Of a stretch of 64,000 bases of DNA, positions 43,009-54,794 are shown piece by piece. The DNA comes from Roseateles hydrophilus (GTDB lineage Bacteria > Pseudomonadota > Gammaproteobacteria > Burkholderiales > Burkholderiaceae_C). The notes under the pieces were generated by a model. The model saw only the letters and a list, made by a program, of their open reading frames with translations, had not been told where the DNA came from and made no database searches. The stretch covers positions 1,178,001 to 1,242,000 of the forward strand of contig NZ_JAPPUY010000001.1 in the NCBI RefSeq assembly GCF_026712245.1, written 5' to 3'. The position numbers were made by a program, and so were the translations under genes. How positions within the stretch are numbered: position 1 is the stretch's first letter; every line of letters starts with the position of its first letter.

Positions 43009-44243
43009 CAGCGCGGCTCCCCCTGGGGCGCCACCAAGGTGTGCCATTGGTCCTGCGTGCGGAACATGGGCCAGGGCATGGGCTTGATCTGGCGGGGGTC
43101 GTGCCAGACCTCCGCCAGCCGGCCGTCCGGCTGCACCTGGGCCATGCGCAAACTGCGCCATAGGTGGCGGCTCTGACCGTCCACCGCCGCCACGCCATGC
43201 GGCGCCTGCACGCTTTGCTGCAGCACGCTGGCGCCAACCACGGCCCCCTGGGTATCGCCCACTTCGCGCACTGCCGCCGCCCACAGCTTCACGGCCACGT
43301 AGGACGCGGCCGCAGCCTCACTGGCTTCACCGCCCTGCACGCGGCTCAGGCCCGCCTTGAACGCCTGGTTGACCTCGCCGGGCAGTGCCTGCAGGTAGCT
43401 GACCGCCGTGAAGTGACGCCCCAGCCGGCCGGCGCCGTAGGCCTTGAACTCGGGTTCGCCAACGGCAAACGACAGCAGGGGCAGATCAGCCAGGTCGGCC
43501 GCCACAAGCGCGTCGAACAATGCGCGGTTGCTCTCGCCACTGAGCGTGCTCAGCACGAGATCCGGTTGCAGCCGGCGCAGGTCTGCCAGCAGCGCGCCCA
43601 TCTCCACCGACCCCGCCGGCAACCGCTGCTCAGCCATCACCCGGCCGCCGCTCAACGGCACGAACTCGCGCAGCACGGCATGCATGCGGCGCGAGTACGT
43701 GCCATCCGACCCGAGCAGCAAGACGCGTCGTCCAAAGCCGCTCATCGCCCAGTCTGCCGCGGGCAACTGACGCTGGTTGGGCACGGCGCCCAGGTAGATG
43801 ATGTGCGGCGAGCGCTCCAGCCCCTCGTAGGCCAGTGGGTAGAACAACAGGTGCTGCTGCGCTTCCACGATGGTTCGCGCGGCCTGGCGGCAGGTGAAGG
43901 TGCCACAGCCAAACAGCGCGACCGCCTTGCGCTCGACGATGAGCCGCCGCGCTGCGGCGGCGACCGCCGACATCTCATTGCTGCCGGTGTCCTCCACCTG
44001 CAGCTCCACGCGCCGCCCCAGCAGGCCGCCATCGCGGTTGATCTCGTCCACCGCCAGCCTCAAGGCCGCCAGCAGCGGCGCCTCGGCGGCGGCCAATGGG
44101 CCGCTTTGCGCATGCAGCGCGCCGATGACGATGGGGCCACGCTGGGCAGCCGCTGCAGCAGGCGCACGCACCAGCCACAGCCCCACCGCCGCAGCAGCCA
44201 CCAGCAACATCACCCCTCCAAGCAAGACGAGACGGCGGCGCAT
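43008..44243 (-). CDS. Periplasmic ligand-binding protein, urea/amide (UrtA/AmiC) type
   Basis: 411 residues. N-terminal signal or anchor ([19 protein letters not shown]), then a type I periplasmic binding fold: [47 protein letters not shown], and [19 protein letters not shown] match the branched-chain/urea/short-chain amide group. No permease or ATPase gene is nearby. It is instead coupled by a TGATG overlap to a hybrid kinase, so I infer a sensing role like TorT or LuxP rather than uptake. Ligand unknown; urea or an amide is the best guess. Confidence 0.85.
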
Positions 44244-44267
44244 GGGCTTGAGCGTGGAGCCGGTTCG

Positions 44268-45434
44268 CTAGCTGGGCTGCCGGCGCGACTCCGGCGAGAT
44301 CATCGGCAGCAGCAGCCGAGCGGTCGTGCCGACGCCCGGTGTGGACTCCACCTGGATCTGCCCGCCCAGCGCAAAGGTCACCAGATTGCGCACGATGTAC
44401 AGCCCCGGCTCGCTGCGCTGGGCACCAAAGCGCGTCGAGAAGAACGGATCGAACACCCGCCCCAGCACGCCCGGCGGCATGCCGATGCCGTGGTCTTGCA
44501 CGGTGATGACGAGTTGATCCGTGCCCTGCGGCCGCACCCGCAGGTGCACCTGGCCACCCGCCTCGCGGTAGGCGTGCTTGACTGCGTTCTGGATCAGCGT
44601 GGTGAGCACCTTGGCCAGCGCCCCGCGGAAGCTCAACAGGTGCAGGTCGTCGCCCACGTCGAGCTCGCAGCGCACCTGATGCGCCTCCAGCGACGGCGCC
44701 AAGCCCGCCACCACCTCGTGCAGCAACTCCAGCAGCGAGAAGCTGCGCCGCTGGTCGCCAAAGTTGTCGGCCGTGGATTGCAGGAAGGAATCGACGATGG
44801 ACAGTGCGCGCTGCAGGTTGGACAGCACGAGGCCCACGCTTTCCTCGCTGACGCGCAGGTGCTTGTCCAGGTCGCTGCGGCGCACCTGGTTGGCCTGCAC
44901 CTGGCTGGCCAGTTGGGCAACATCGTCCTGCAGCGTGCAGGCCGAGATCAGCGCATTGCCCAGCGGCGAACTGAGTTCCTGGGCAATGCCGGCGATCGTG
45001 CGCCCCACCGAGGCCAGCTTGTCGCGCTGAAAAAGCTCGATCTGCGAGCGCGCAAAGCTCTCGGACGCGAGCTTCAGCGCCAGCTGCGTGCGCACCCGGG
45101 CCTTCACCACCACGTCGACAAACGGCTTGGGGATGTAGTCGACCGCGCCATGAGCGAAGCCCTCGGCCTCGTCGTCGGCGCTGCCCTGCACGGTGACAAA
45201 GATGATGGGGATGCCACGGGTGCGGGGGTCCGCCTTGAGGCGGTCGCACACCTCGTAGCCGCTCATCTCCGGCATCAGCACGTCCAGCAGGATCAGGTCC
45301 GGCAGCTGCTGCGCACAGAACGCCAGCGCCTCGGCGCCGCTGGTGGCCATGGACACCTCGCAGTCATCCACCAGCAGCTGATACAGCGCGTGGATGTTGC
45401 TGGGCTGGTCATCGACGACAAGGATCAACGGCAT
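44268..45434 (-). CDS. Receiver-HATPase protein with degenerate histidine kinase (no phospho-acceptor His)
   Basis: 388 residues, cytoplasmic. N-terminal receiver is intact: acidic pair VVDDQPS, Asp51 in LLDVLMPEMSGYE, and KPF lysine. The kinase half has the dimerisation helix VGRTIAGIAQELSSPLG, where the usual AHE reads AQE: Gln152 replaces the phospho-acceptor histidine. The ATP domain keeps the N box (LIQNAVKHAY) and DHGIGM, but the G2 box GTGLGL reads EPGLYI. It may be an allosteric partner or phosphatase rather than a kinase. First gene of the leftward signalling operon, 24 bases before the binding-protein gene. Confidence 0.88.
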   Translation of the reverse strand: MPLILVVDDQPSNIHALYQLLVDDCEVSMATSGAEALAFCAQQLPDLILLDVLMPEMSGYEVCDRLKADPRTRGIPIIFVTVQGSADDEAEGFAHGAVDYIPKPFVDVVVKARVRTQLALKLASESFARSQIELFQRDKLASVGRTIAGIAQELSSPLGNALISACTLQDDVAQLASQVQANQVRRSDLDKHLRVSEESVGLVLSNLQRALSIVDSFLQSTADNFGDQRRSFSLLELLHEVVAGLAPSLEAHQVRCELDVGDDLHLLSFRGALAKVLTTLIQNAVKHAYREAGGQVHLRVRPQGTDQLVITVQDHGIGMPPGVLGRVFDPFFSTRFGAQRSEPGLYIVRNLVTFALGGQIQVESTPGVGTTARLLLPMISPESRRQPS

Positions 45435-45443
45435 GGTTGGTCA

Positions 45444-45549
45444 GGATAACCGCAGCCTCAGCCGCCGCGCGGCGGCACGGGGCTGGGCTTTCCCCAGGGC
45501 GGCGGACACCTGCCCGGTGCGCGCCCGGCGGCGACGGCTGCGGATAATC
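45444..45549. promoter_or_regulatory. Shared divergent promoter region of the two signalling operons
   Basis: Inverted copies of CCGCAGCC (45450-45457) and GGCTGCGG (45536-45543). Read outward toward each operon they become GGCTGCGGTTATCC and GGCTGCGGATAATC, so each start is preceded by GGCTGCGG followed by an AT-rich hexamer. This could be a common operator or promoter element; no regulator is known. Confidence 0.4.
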
Positions 45550-45571
45550 GTCGGACACCCTTGCACCATTC

Positions 45572-47904
45572 ATGCACCTGCGACACCTCACGCTCGGCCT
45601 GCTTTTGATGGCCTTCATGGCCCTGCTGGCCTTGCTGACGCTGCTGCTGGGCCTGCGCAGCGACGATCCGGCGGGGCTGGACGCTGCCCTGGCACTCACG
45701 GCGTTGCTGCTGCCCCTGCCGGCGCTGGGCGTGGTGGCGCTTCGGCGCGCATGGCCTGCAGCCAAGCCGCCGGCCCCGGCGGCCGCGCCCACGCAGGCGG
45801 CCACGTCCACCCAGGCCGCCGCCGAGGTCAAGGCGCGCTTCATCGCGCAGATCAGCCACGAGATCCGCACGCCCATGAACGCCATCATGGGCATGACTCA
45901 GCTCACGCTGCAAACGGCTCTCAGCCCGGAACAGCGCAAGCTGCTGACCACGGTCGACGTGGCCTCGCGCACGCTGCTGAGCCTCGTCAACGACGTGCTG
46001 GACGTCTCGCGCATCGAGGCCGGGCTGATGGTCATCGAGTCCCAGCCGGTAAGGCTGGAGGATGTGGTGACGCAGGCTGTCGAACTGGTGCGCCCGCTGC
46101 ACACCGATGCCGGCGTCACGCTGGCCTGCGAGTGGGACGACCCCTCGCTGCTGGGCACGCGCGGCCTGCTGCGTGGCGATGCACTGCGCCTGCAGCAGGT
46201 GTTGGTGAACCTGCTGTCCAACGCGCTCAAGTTCACACCGGCCGGGCTGGTGACGCTGCGCTTGGCGGCAGACGCCACGGACGCGCAAGGACGCGTGCCC
46301 CTGACCATCAGCGTGCAGGACAGCGGCGTGGGCCTGAGCGCCGAGCAGATTGCCGCGCTGTCGCGGGCCTTCGGTGACGGCGAGGCCGCCGTGCCGCGGC
46401 GCCTGGGCGGTGCCGGTCTGGGCTTGGCCATCACGCGACGCCTGGTGGAACTCATGGGCGGCAGCCTGGCCGTCAACAGCGACCCCGGCTGCGGCAGCCG
46501 TTTCGACATCCACCTGCCGCTGCCGCTGGACATCACCGCACTCCCCGCACCGCCGCTGCGGCCCTGCCGCCTGCTGCTGGCCGACACCGCGGCCACCAGC
46601 CGCACCGCGTCGCGCGCGCTGCTGGGGCACCTCGGCCTGGGCGACGGCCTCGGCGTGGCTGCCGATGTGACGGCGGCACTGACGCTGCTGGCCGAGGCCC
46701 GCGAGGCCGGCCGACCGTTTGAGTGGCTGCTGCTGAGCAGCGACCTGCCCGGCCCCGGCCCGAGCGGCGCCGACCTGCTGGCGCGGCTGCGACGCGACCA
46801 CCCCGCGCTGCGCATCGCCGTGCTGGCGCGGCCCGGCGCCGACGAAACCGCCGCCCAGGCGCGTGCCTTCGGCGCCCGCGCGGTGTGCCCACAGCCCCTG
46901 CTGCCGGGCGAGTTGCGGCGGCTGCTGGCCGGCACCGACAAGCCCGTGGCCAGTGCGCCGGACGGGCAGTCGCTGTCGGCGCTGCAGGTTCTGCTGGTGG
47001 AGGATCATCCCGTCAACCAGGAGATCGCGCTGCGCCTGCTGGGCAGCCGGGGCGCCCGCGTCGAGCTCGCCGCCAACGGCCAGGAGGCGCTGGACAAGCT
47101 CATCGAGGCCGGCCCCGACGCCTTCGACCTCGTGCTGATGGACCTGCAGATGCCCGTGCTGGACGGTCTGGCCGCAACGCGCCGCCTGCGTGAGCTGCCC
47201 GGCTTCGAGACCCTGCCCGTGCTGGCCATGACGGCCCATGCCTTGCCCGACGAGCGCGCCCGCTGCCTGGCCGCCGGCATGCAAGGCCACATCGCCAAGC
47301 CGCTGGACGTGACGCGGCTGGTGCGCGAGCTGCAGCGCTACCGGCGCAGCGCCGCGCCCGCCGTGCTGGACAGCGCGGCCGGGCTGCGCCACTTCGACGG
47401 GCAGGTCGCGCTGTACCGGCGCACGCTGCAAGGCTTTGTCCAGCAATACGCCCCCGGCCTGGCCGGCTGGACGGCCTGGCTGCAGGCGGGGGACTGGCCC
47501 GAACTGCGCCGCGCTGCACACACGCTGCAAGGCCTGGCAGCCACGCTGGGCGCGCGGCCGCTGCATCGCGCGGCGCTGGCGCTGGAACGCAGCGCCGCGG
47601 CGGGCGACGCCGCGCTGGCGGGCCAGCAGTTGTCGGACGTCGAGGCCGCGCTGCGCACGCTGCTGCAGCAGGCGCAGGCCGACCTGGCCCGGCCGGCCAC
47701 CGCCGGCACGGGCGCGCCGACATCACCCGGCGACCTGACCGAGCTGGAGCAGCTGCTCACGCAAAGCGACGCACGTGCGCTGGATTGGTGGGCTGCCCAC
47801 CGTGAGGCCAGCGGCCTGCCCTCGGCGGCTGCGAACGACCTGGCCCGCGCGCTGGAGGTGCTGGACTTCGACGCCGCACTGCTGGCCGTGCGCGGAGCTG
47901 CGCG

Positions 47905-47908
<4 letters not shown>
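45572..47908 (+). CDS. Hybrid histidine kinase: 2TM-HisKA-HATPase-pseudoREC-REC-Hpt
   Basis: 778 residues. Two N-terminal membrane helices (about 5-27 and 38-60) with almost no periplasmic loop. Kinase core: His96 in [11 protein letters not shown], then NLLSNALKF, DSGVGL, GGAGLGL. The first receiver is degenerate: the phosphorylation site reads LLLSSDLP instead of a D-x-MP and the lysine is Gln (CPQPL). The second is intact, with Asp524 in MDLQMPVLDG. Hpt His650 lies in RAAHTLQG. The last ~58 residues match the tail of the neighbouring kinases. ATG at 45572; stop overlaps the next start (ATGA). Confidence 0.92.
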
Positions 47909-49448
<1,540 letters not shown>

Positions 49449-49452
<4 letters not shown>

Positions 49453-50555
49453 CCCAGCAGGACGCTCCCACCCCGCCCGCGCAGCCCACCGTGCTGGTCG
49501 TGGACGACACGCCGGCCAACCTGACGCTGCTGGCCCAGGTGCTCAAGCCAGACTACCGCGTGCTGCTGGCCGTCAACGGCGCCAAGGCGCTGGAGATCTG
49601 CCGCCGTCAGGCGCCTGACCTCATCGTGCTGGACATCATGATGCCCGGCATGGATGGCTACGAGGTCTGCCGCCAGCTCAAGGCCGACCCGGCCACACGT
49701 CGCGTGCCCGTCATCTTCCTGACCGCGCTGACGCGCCCGGAGGATGAGACCGCCGGCTTCGACGCCGGTGGCGCCGACTTCATCCACAAGCCCTTCAACC
49801 CGGCGACCGCGCTGGCGCGGGTGCGCACCCATGTGCAGCTCAAGCTCGCCGAAGACCACCTGCTGCGCCACAACCACCAGCTCAGCGGCGAACTGGACGC
49901 ACGCCGCCGCGAGGTGGAGCGGTTGCGCGACACGACGCTGTTCGTCATGGTGGGGCTGGCCGAATTCCGTGACGCCGACACCGGCAACCACATCCAGCGC
50001 ACGCAGGAGTACGTGCGCACGCTGGCGCGCTGGATCGCCGACCAGCCAGGCGCGCCCGCCGAGCTGACCGACGAGGCCATCGACGAGCTCGCCAAGGCCG
50101 CGCCGCTGCACGATATCGGCAAGGTCGCCATCCCCGACGGCATCCTGCTCAAGCCCGGCAAGCTGTCGGCCGACGAATGGCGCGTCATGAAGACGCATGC
50201 CGAGCAAGGCGCGGACCTGCTGCAGCGCGCCATCGACCGCCTGGGCGACGACGCCGGCCTGATGCTGACCTTCGGCAAGCAGATCGCCCGCCACCACCAC
50301 GAGAAATGGGACGGCAGCGGCTACCCCGATGGCCTCGCGGGCGACACCATTCCGCTGGCCGCGCGCCTGATGGCAGTGGCCGACGTGTACGACGCGCTGA
50401 TCAGCGTGCGGCCGTACAAGCGCCCCATGAGCCACGACGAGGCGCTCACCTTCATCCGCGACGGCAGCGGCAGCCACTTCGACCCGCGCGTGGTGCAGGC
50501 GCTGGACGCCTGCGAGGACGCGGTCAAGGCCATCGCCGCGCGCTGGGCCGACTGA
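49449..50555 (+). CDS. Response regulator with HD-GYP domain (cyclic-di-GMP phosphodiesterase)
   Basis: 368 residues, RpfG-like. Receiver (about 14-130) is intact: VVDDTPANL, the aspartate in VLDIMMPGMDGYE, KPF lysine. The HD-GYP domain has the metal pair His221-Asp222 in HDIGK, the HHHEKWDGSGYP segment and the GYP motif at 291-293, plus the DVYDAL helix, so it should hydrolyse cyclic-di-GMP. ATG at 49449 overlaps the kinase stop. It is the only output domain in the locus and so the likely end point of the phosphorelay. Confidence 0.94.
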
Positions 50556-50559
50556 GCGG

Positions 50560-51507
50560 CTAGCGCCGGCCCAACAGAAACAGCAGCGGCACCTCCAGCC
50601 GCTCGGCCCATGCGGTCTCGTTGTGGCCGGTGCCGGTGAACACGCGCGTCTCGAAGTTCGCGCCGTCCACGTAGCCCGCCTCGCGCGCCAGGTCGTTGAC
50701 GATGAGCTGGTATGGCGCATACAGCGCATCCAGCTCGGTGGTGCCGTGATCCTGGTAGAGCCTGTGCGTGGCCGGATCAGCCAAACGCTCGCGCAGGTAA
50801 TTGAAGCCCGCCAGCGGGATGGCCGCATTCGCCTTGAAGGTACCGACCCAATGCGTGGACAGCCCGGCAGCGCCGCCGAACACGGCCGGGTACTCGCTCA
50901 TCGCGTACACCGAGATCAGCCCGCCCATGCTGGCGCCCATCAGCAGCGTGTGGGCGGCGTCGCGCCGCGTCGCGTAGCGTGCGTCGATGGCCGGCTTGAG
51001 CTCCTCCACGAGGAAGCGCAGGTAGGCATCGCTGCGCGGCTGGCCTTGCAGCGCCTCCTTAACGAAGCGCTGCCGCAACGGCGCCGGCATGTGGCCGAGA
51101 AAGCGCTCGGGGAAGTACTCGCTGTGCCGGTACTTGCCGTTGTTCCACACGCCCACCACCAGCGTGGGCGGGATGCGGCCGGCGTCGATGAGGCGCTGCA
51201 CGGCGTCCTGCACGCGCCAGGCCTGGCGATTCCACGTGGTGCCGGCGTCGAACAGCATCTGCCCGTCGTGCATGTAGAGCACGGCATGCGGCACGCCGGG
51301 GCGGTAGTCGCGCGGCAGCCACACATCGACGTGCCGGGCGTCCACATGGCGCGACGGGAACGACGCCAGCCGCTCCAGGCGGCCGACGGCAACGCTGGGC
51401 AGCGGCGCTGCGTCAGGGGCGGCGCTCGTCGACGCGGCGTTGCCGGCGAGCAAACAGGTGGTCAGCAACAAGGTCAACAGGCGTCGCACGGCAGTCTCCA
51501 GGCGCAA
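50560..51507 (-). CDS. Secreted esterase, enterochelin-esterase/esterase D family
   Basis: 315 residues. Signal peptide about 1-24 (LLTLLLTTCLLAGNAAS). Alpha/beta hydrolase of the PF00756 esterase family: VWLPRDYRPGVPHAVLYMHDGQ, nucleophile serine in MGASMGGL, and catalytic His in GTGHNETAW. Substrate unknown; relatives act on siderophore esters, feruloyl esters or S-formylglutathione, and the secreted location fits an ester in the environment. It converges on the HD-GYP gene with a four-base gap and is divergent from trhO. Confidence 0.85.
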   Translation of the reverse strand: MRLETAVRRLLTLLLTTCLLAGNAASTSAAPDAAPLPSVAVGRLERLASFPSRHVDARHVDVWLPRDYRPGVPHAVLYMHDGQMLFDAGTTWNRQAWRVQDAVQRLIDAGRIPPTLVVGVWNNGKYRHSEYFPERFLGHMPAPLRQRFVKEALQGQPRSDAYLRFLVEELKPAIDARYATRRDAAHTLLMGASMGGLISVYAMSEYPAVFGGAAGLSTHWVGTFKANAAIPLAGFNYLRERLADPATHRLYQDHGTTELDALYAPYQLIVNDLAREAGYVDGANFETRVFTGTGHNETAWAERLEVPLLFLLGRR

Positions 51508-51564
51508 GCGGTCAGGGCGTCAGGCCCTCGGGGCGTCGGCGGCGGGCCGATAATCCGCCGCCTC

Positions 51565-52329
51565 ATGCAAGCTGGCGCCATTCTCAACATTTCCTGCTAC
51601 CTCTTCGTCTCGCTGGCCGACACCGCCGCGCTGCGCGATCGCCTGCACGCGCACGCCGAGCAGCTGGGCCTCAAGGGCACGGTGCTGATCGCCGAGGAAG
51701 GCATCAACCTCTTCCTCGCCGGCCCGCCCGAGGCCGTCAACGCCTGGGTGGACGCGCTGCGCGCCGACGCCCGCTTTGCCGCGCTGACCCCCAAGGAGAG
51801 CTGGAGCGAGACCCAGCCCTTCCAGCGCCTGAAGGTCAAGGTCAAGCCGGAGATCATCCGCATGAACCGCCCCACGGTGCGCCCCGACCAGGCGCCGCGC
51901 GCGCCCGCGCTGCCGCCGGCCACGCTGGCCCGCTGGCTGGGCCAGGGCCATGACGACGACGGCCGCGAGGTCGTCATGCTGGACACGCGCAATGGCTTCG
52001 AGGTGGATGTCGGCGCCTTCGACGGCGCCATCGACTGGCGGCTGCACAAGTTCAGCGATTTCCCCGACGCGCTGGCCGCCCACCGGGACGAACTGGCGGG
52101 CAAGACCGTCGTGAGCTATTGCACCGGCGGCATCCGCTGCGAGAAGGCCGCCATGGTGCTGGAGGCCGAGGGCCTGACGGCCTGGCAGCTGGACGGCGGC
52201 ATCCTGAAGTATTTCGAGGAGACCGGCGGCCCGCACTATCACGGCGGCTGTTTCGTGTTCGACGAGCGCGAGTCGCTGGCGCCGAACCTCCAGCCCGTCG
52301 CGCCGGCCGCGGGCGGCAACGCCGGCTGA
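51565..52329 (+). CDS. trhO: tRNA uridine(34) hydroxylase, rhodanese family
   Basis: Makes 5-hydroxyuridine at tRNA wobble position 34. 254 residues. N-terminal domain (NISCYLFVSL, GTVLIAEEGINLFLAG) is the TrhO/YceA type; the rhodanese domain has the active-site loop YCTGGIRCEKAA with the catalytic cysteine. The C-terminal HYHGGCFVFDERE is also family-typical. ATG at 51565 gives the family start. An alpha/beta hydrolase gene starts one base after its stop codon. Confidence 0.93.
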   Translation: MQAGAILNISCYLFVSLADTAALRDRLHAHAEQLGLKGTVLIAEEGINLFLAGPPEAVNAWVDALRADARFAALTPKESWSETQPFQRLKVKVKPEIIRMNRPTVRPDQAPRAPALPPATLARWLGQGHDDDGREVVMLDTRNGFEVDVGAFDGAIDWRLHKFSDFPDALAAHRDELAGKTVVSYCTGGIRCEKAAMVLEAEGLTAWQLDGGILKYFEETGGPHYHGGCFVFDERESLAPNLQPVAPAAGGNAG

Positions 52330-52330
52330 G

Positions 52331-53293
52331 ATGGGCCGGTTCGGCGACATCGCGCTGCGTGCGGCTGGCATCCTGCTGATGCTGGCGGCCATGCTGTTGG
52401 CTGCAAGCAAGGCGCCGGACCGCTCGCTGGAGAGCCTGGTGCCGCGCTGGGCGCCGCCGCCGTCGGACTTCGTCGATGTGGACGGCCTGCTGGTGCATGT
52501 GCGCGACCAGGGCCCCAGCAGCGACCCGCTGCCGCTGGTGCTCATCCACGGCACCGGCGCCAGCCTGCACACCTGGGAGGGCTGGGCCACCGAACTGGCG
52601 CGCACGCGGCGCGTCATCAGCTTCGACCTGCCGGGCTTCGGGCTGACCGGGCCTTACCCCAATCAGGCCGACGGCGACTACCGCGATGCGCGTTATGTGG
52701 CCTTCACCCGCCAGCTGCTGGCGCGGCTGGGCGTGGGACGGGCCATCGTTGCCGGCAATTCGCTGGGCGGCGCCATCGCCTGGCAGCTGGCGCTGGCCGA
52801 CCCCGGGCGCGTGGCCGGCCTGGTACTGATCGACGCCGCCGGCCATGAGGTCGTGCCCGAGTCCGTGCCGCTGGGCTTTCGCCTCGCGCAAGTGCCCGTG
52901 CTTCGCGAGGGCATGCGCTGGGTGCTGCCGCGCCGCGCCGTCGAGAGCAGCGTAGTGAACGTCTATGGCAACCCGGCGCGCGTGCGCGGCGAGACGGTGG
53001 ACCGCTACTACGAGCTGACGCTGCGCGAAGGCAACCGCACCGCGCTGATGCAGCGCATGGACCAGCTCGCCCCCGGCCCCGTTGCCCGGCTGGCCGAGAT
53101 CCGCGTGCCCACGCTCATCCTGTGGGGCGAGCGTGACCGCCTGATCCCGCCGCGCTGGGGCCAGGCCTTCCAGCAGGCCATTCCCGGCAGCCGGCTCGTC
53201 AACTTCCCCGACCTGGGCCATGTGCCGCAGGAAGAAAACCCGGCTGCTACGCTTGCGGCCTTGCGCGACTGGCTACCCAGCGTCGCCCACTGA
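52331..53293 (+). CDS. Alpha/beta fold hydrolase, membrane-anchored or secreted
   Basis: 320 residues. Hydrophobic N-terminus (ALRAAGILLMLAAMLLAAS) is an anchor or signal. Hydrolase core: LIHGTGASLHTWEGW oxyanion region, nucleophile Ser in VAGNSLGGAIAW, acid in WGERDRLIPP and catalytic His in DLGHVPQEE. The substrate cannot be told. It begins one base after the trhO stop. The aot-like transporter operon follows 26 bases downstream. Confidence 0.85.
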   Translation: MGRFGDIALRAAGILLMLAAMLLAASKAPDRSLESLVPRWAPPPSDFVDVDGLLVHVRDQGPSSDPLPLVLIHGTGASLHTWEGWATELARTRRVISFDLPGFGLTGPYPNQADGDYRDARYVAFTRQLLARLGVGRAIVAGNSLGGAIAWQLALADPGRVAGLVLIDAAGHEVVPESVPLGFRLAQVPVLREGMRWVLPRRAVESSVVNVYGNPARVRGETVDRYYELTLREGNRTALMQRMDQLAPGPVARLAEIRVPTLILWGERDRLIPPRWGQAFQQAIPGSRLVNFPDLGHVPQEENPAATLAALRDWLPSVAH

Positions 53294-53319
53294 ACACCGT
53301 CCTGCCCAAAAGGTCCGAC

Positions 53320-54105
53320 ATGAAAAAGCCCACCTTGATCGCCCTCACGCTGCTGGCCGCCAGCAGCCTCGCTGCCGCCCAGGCGCCGGAATGGAAGAAG
53401 TTGCGCATCGGCGTCGAAGGCGCCTACCCGCCGTTCTCCGAGATCGGCGCCGACGGCAAGCTCAAGGGATTCGAGATCGAGCTGGTGCAGGCCTACTGCG
53501 CGGAGATGAAGGCCCAGTGCACGCTGGTGCAGCAGGAGTTCGACGGCCTGATCCCGGCGCTGCAGTCGCGCAAGGTGGACGCCATCTTCGCCAGCGTCTC
53601 CATCACGGCGGAGCGCCAGAAGGTCATCGCCTTCTCCAAGCCCTACTACAACACGCCGGCCCGCCTGGTGGCCAAGGCGGGCGCCAAGCTGGAGCCCACG
53701 GCCGCCGGCCTGAAGGGCAAGAAGATCGGCGTGCAGCGCGGCACGACGCACGAGACCTACGCAGCAGCCACCTTCAAGCAGAGCGAGATCGTGCGCTACG
53801 CGACGCAGGACCAGGTGTTCCTGGACCTCAAGAGCGGCCGCATCGACGCCACGCTGATGGACTCCCCCGCAGCCGACTTCGGCTTTCTGAAGAAGCCCGA
53901 GGGCAAGGGCTTCGCCTTCGTTGGCGGCCCCATCACGGACGACCAGATCTTCGGCCAGGGCACGGGCGTGGGCATGCGCCGCGCCGACGAAGCCACGCTG
54001 GGCAAGAAGTTCAACGCCGCCATCGATGCGCTGCAGGCCAACGGCACGTTCAAGAAGCTGGCCGACAAGTACTTCGACTACGACATCGCCCCCGCCCGCA
54101 AGTGA
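53320..54105 (+). CDS. Basic amino acid ABC transporter, periplasmic binding protein (AotJ/HisJ type)
   Basis: 261 residues. Signal peptide 1-20 (LTLLAASSLAAA). Type II binding fold of the LAO/HisJ group: LRIGVEGAYPPFSEIGADGKLKGFEIEL, VDAIFASVSITAERQK, and IGVQRGTTHE. First gene of an operon with two permeases, an M14-type gene and an ATPase, the layout of the arginine/ornithine aot operon of Pseudomonas. Arginine, ornithine, lysine or histidine is the likely substrate. Confidence 0.92.
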   Translation: MKKPTLIALTLLAASSLAAAQAPEWKKLRIGVEGAYPPFSEIGADGKLKGFEIELVQAYCAEMKAQCTLVQQEFDGLIPALQSRKVDAIFASVSITAERQKVIAFSKPYYNTPARLVAKAGAKLEPTAAGLKGKKIGVQRGTTHETYAAATFKQSEIVRYATQDQVFLDLKSGRIDATLMDSPAADFGFLKKPEGKGFAFVGGPITDDQIFGQGTGVGMRRADEATLGKKFNAAIDALQANGTFKKLADKYFDYDIAPARK

Positions 54106-54794
54106 TGCTGCACGGCTTCCTGCCCAGCCTGCTGGAGGGTGCGACGGTCACGCTGTCGGTGGCGCTGGCCTCGCTGGCCGTGGCCGTGTTGCTGGGCCTG
54201 GCCGGCGCGCTGGCCAAGCTGTCGCGCTCGCGGATGGCCCGCGGCGTGGCCGGCGTCTACACCACGCTGATCCGCGGCGTTCCCGACCTGGTGCTGATGC
54301 TGCTGGTGTTCTACGGCGGCCAGTTGGGCATCAACACGCTGGCGCCGATGCTGGGCCATGAGGACTACATCGACATCGACCCCTTCGTGGCCGGCGTGCT
54401 GACCATCGGCTTCATCTTCGGCGCCTACCTGACCGAGGCCTTCCGCGGCGCCTTCCTGGCCGTGCCGCCGGGCCAGCGCGAGGCCGGCCTGGCCTATGGC
54501 ATGAGCCCGCACCAGGTGCTCGTGCGCATCACGCTGCCGCAGATGCTGCGCCATGCGCTGCCGGCGCTGTCCAACAACTGGCTGGTGCTCATCAAGAGCA
54601 CGGCCATCGTGTCCATCATCGGCCTGTCGGACCTGATGACGCGCGGCCAGCAGGCCGCCGGCACCACACGCGAGCCGTTCAGCTTCTACCTCGCCGTGGC
54701 GGTCATCTACCTGGCCTTCACCAGCGTGTCGGAGCTGGCCTTTGCCTGGGCCAACAAGCGCCTGGCCATCGGCGTGCGAAAGGGTGAGCTGTGA
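54105..54794 (+). CDS. Basic amino acid ABC transporter permease (HisQ/AotQ type)
   Basis: 229 residues with about five membrane helices. EAA loop EAGLAYGMSPHQVLVRITLPQMLRHALPAL couples to the ATPase. ATG at 54105 overlaps the binding-protein stop by one base (TGATG). Its stop overlaps the GTG start of the second permease. Confidence 0.93.
   Translation: MLHGFLPSLLEGATVTLSVALASLAVAVLLGLAGALAKLSRSRMARGVAGVYTTLIRGVPDLVLMLLVFYGGQLGINTLAPMLGHEDYIDIDPFVAGVLTIGFIFGAYLTEAFRGAFLAVPPGQREAGLAYGMSPHQVLVRITLPQMLRHALPALSNNWLVLIKSTAIVSIIGLSDLMTRGQQAAGTTREPFSFYLAVAVIYLAFTSVSELAFAWANKRLAIGVRKGEL

Noticed and set aside
45536-45549. Flagellar sigma-28 promoter (GCGGATAA resembles GCCGATAA)
   Set aside because: No TAAAG-like -35 element at the needed distance on either side.
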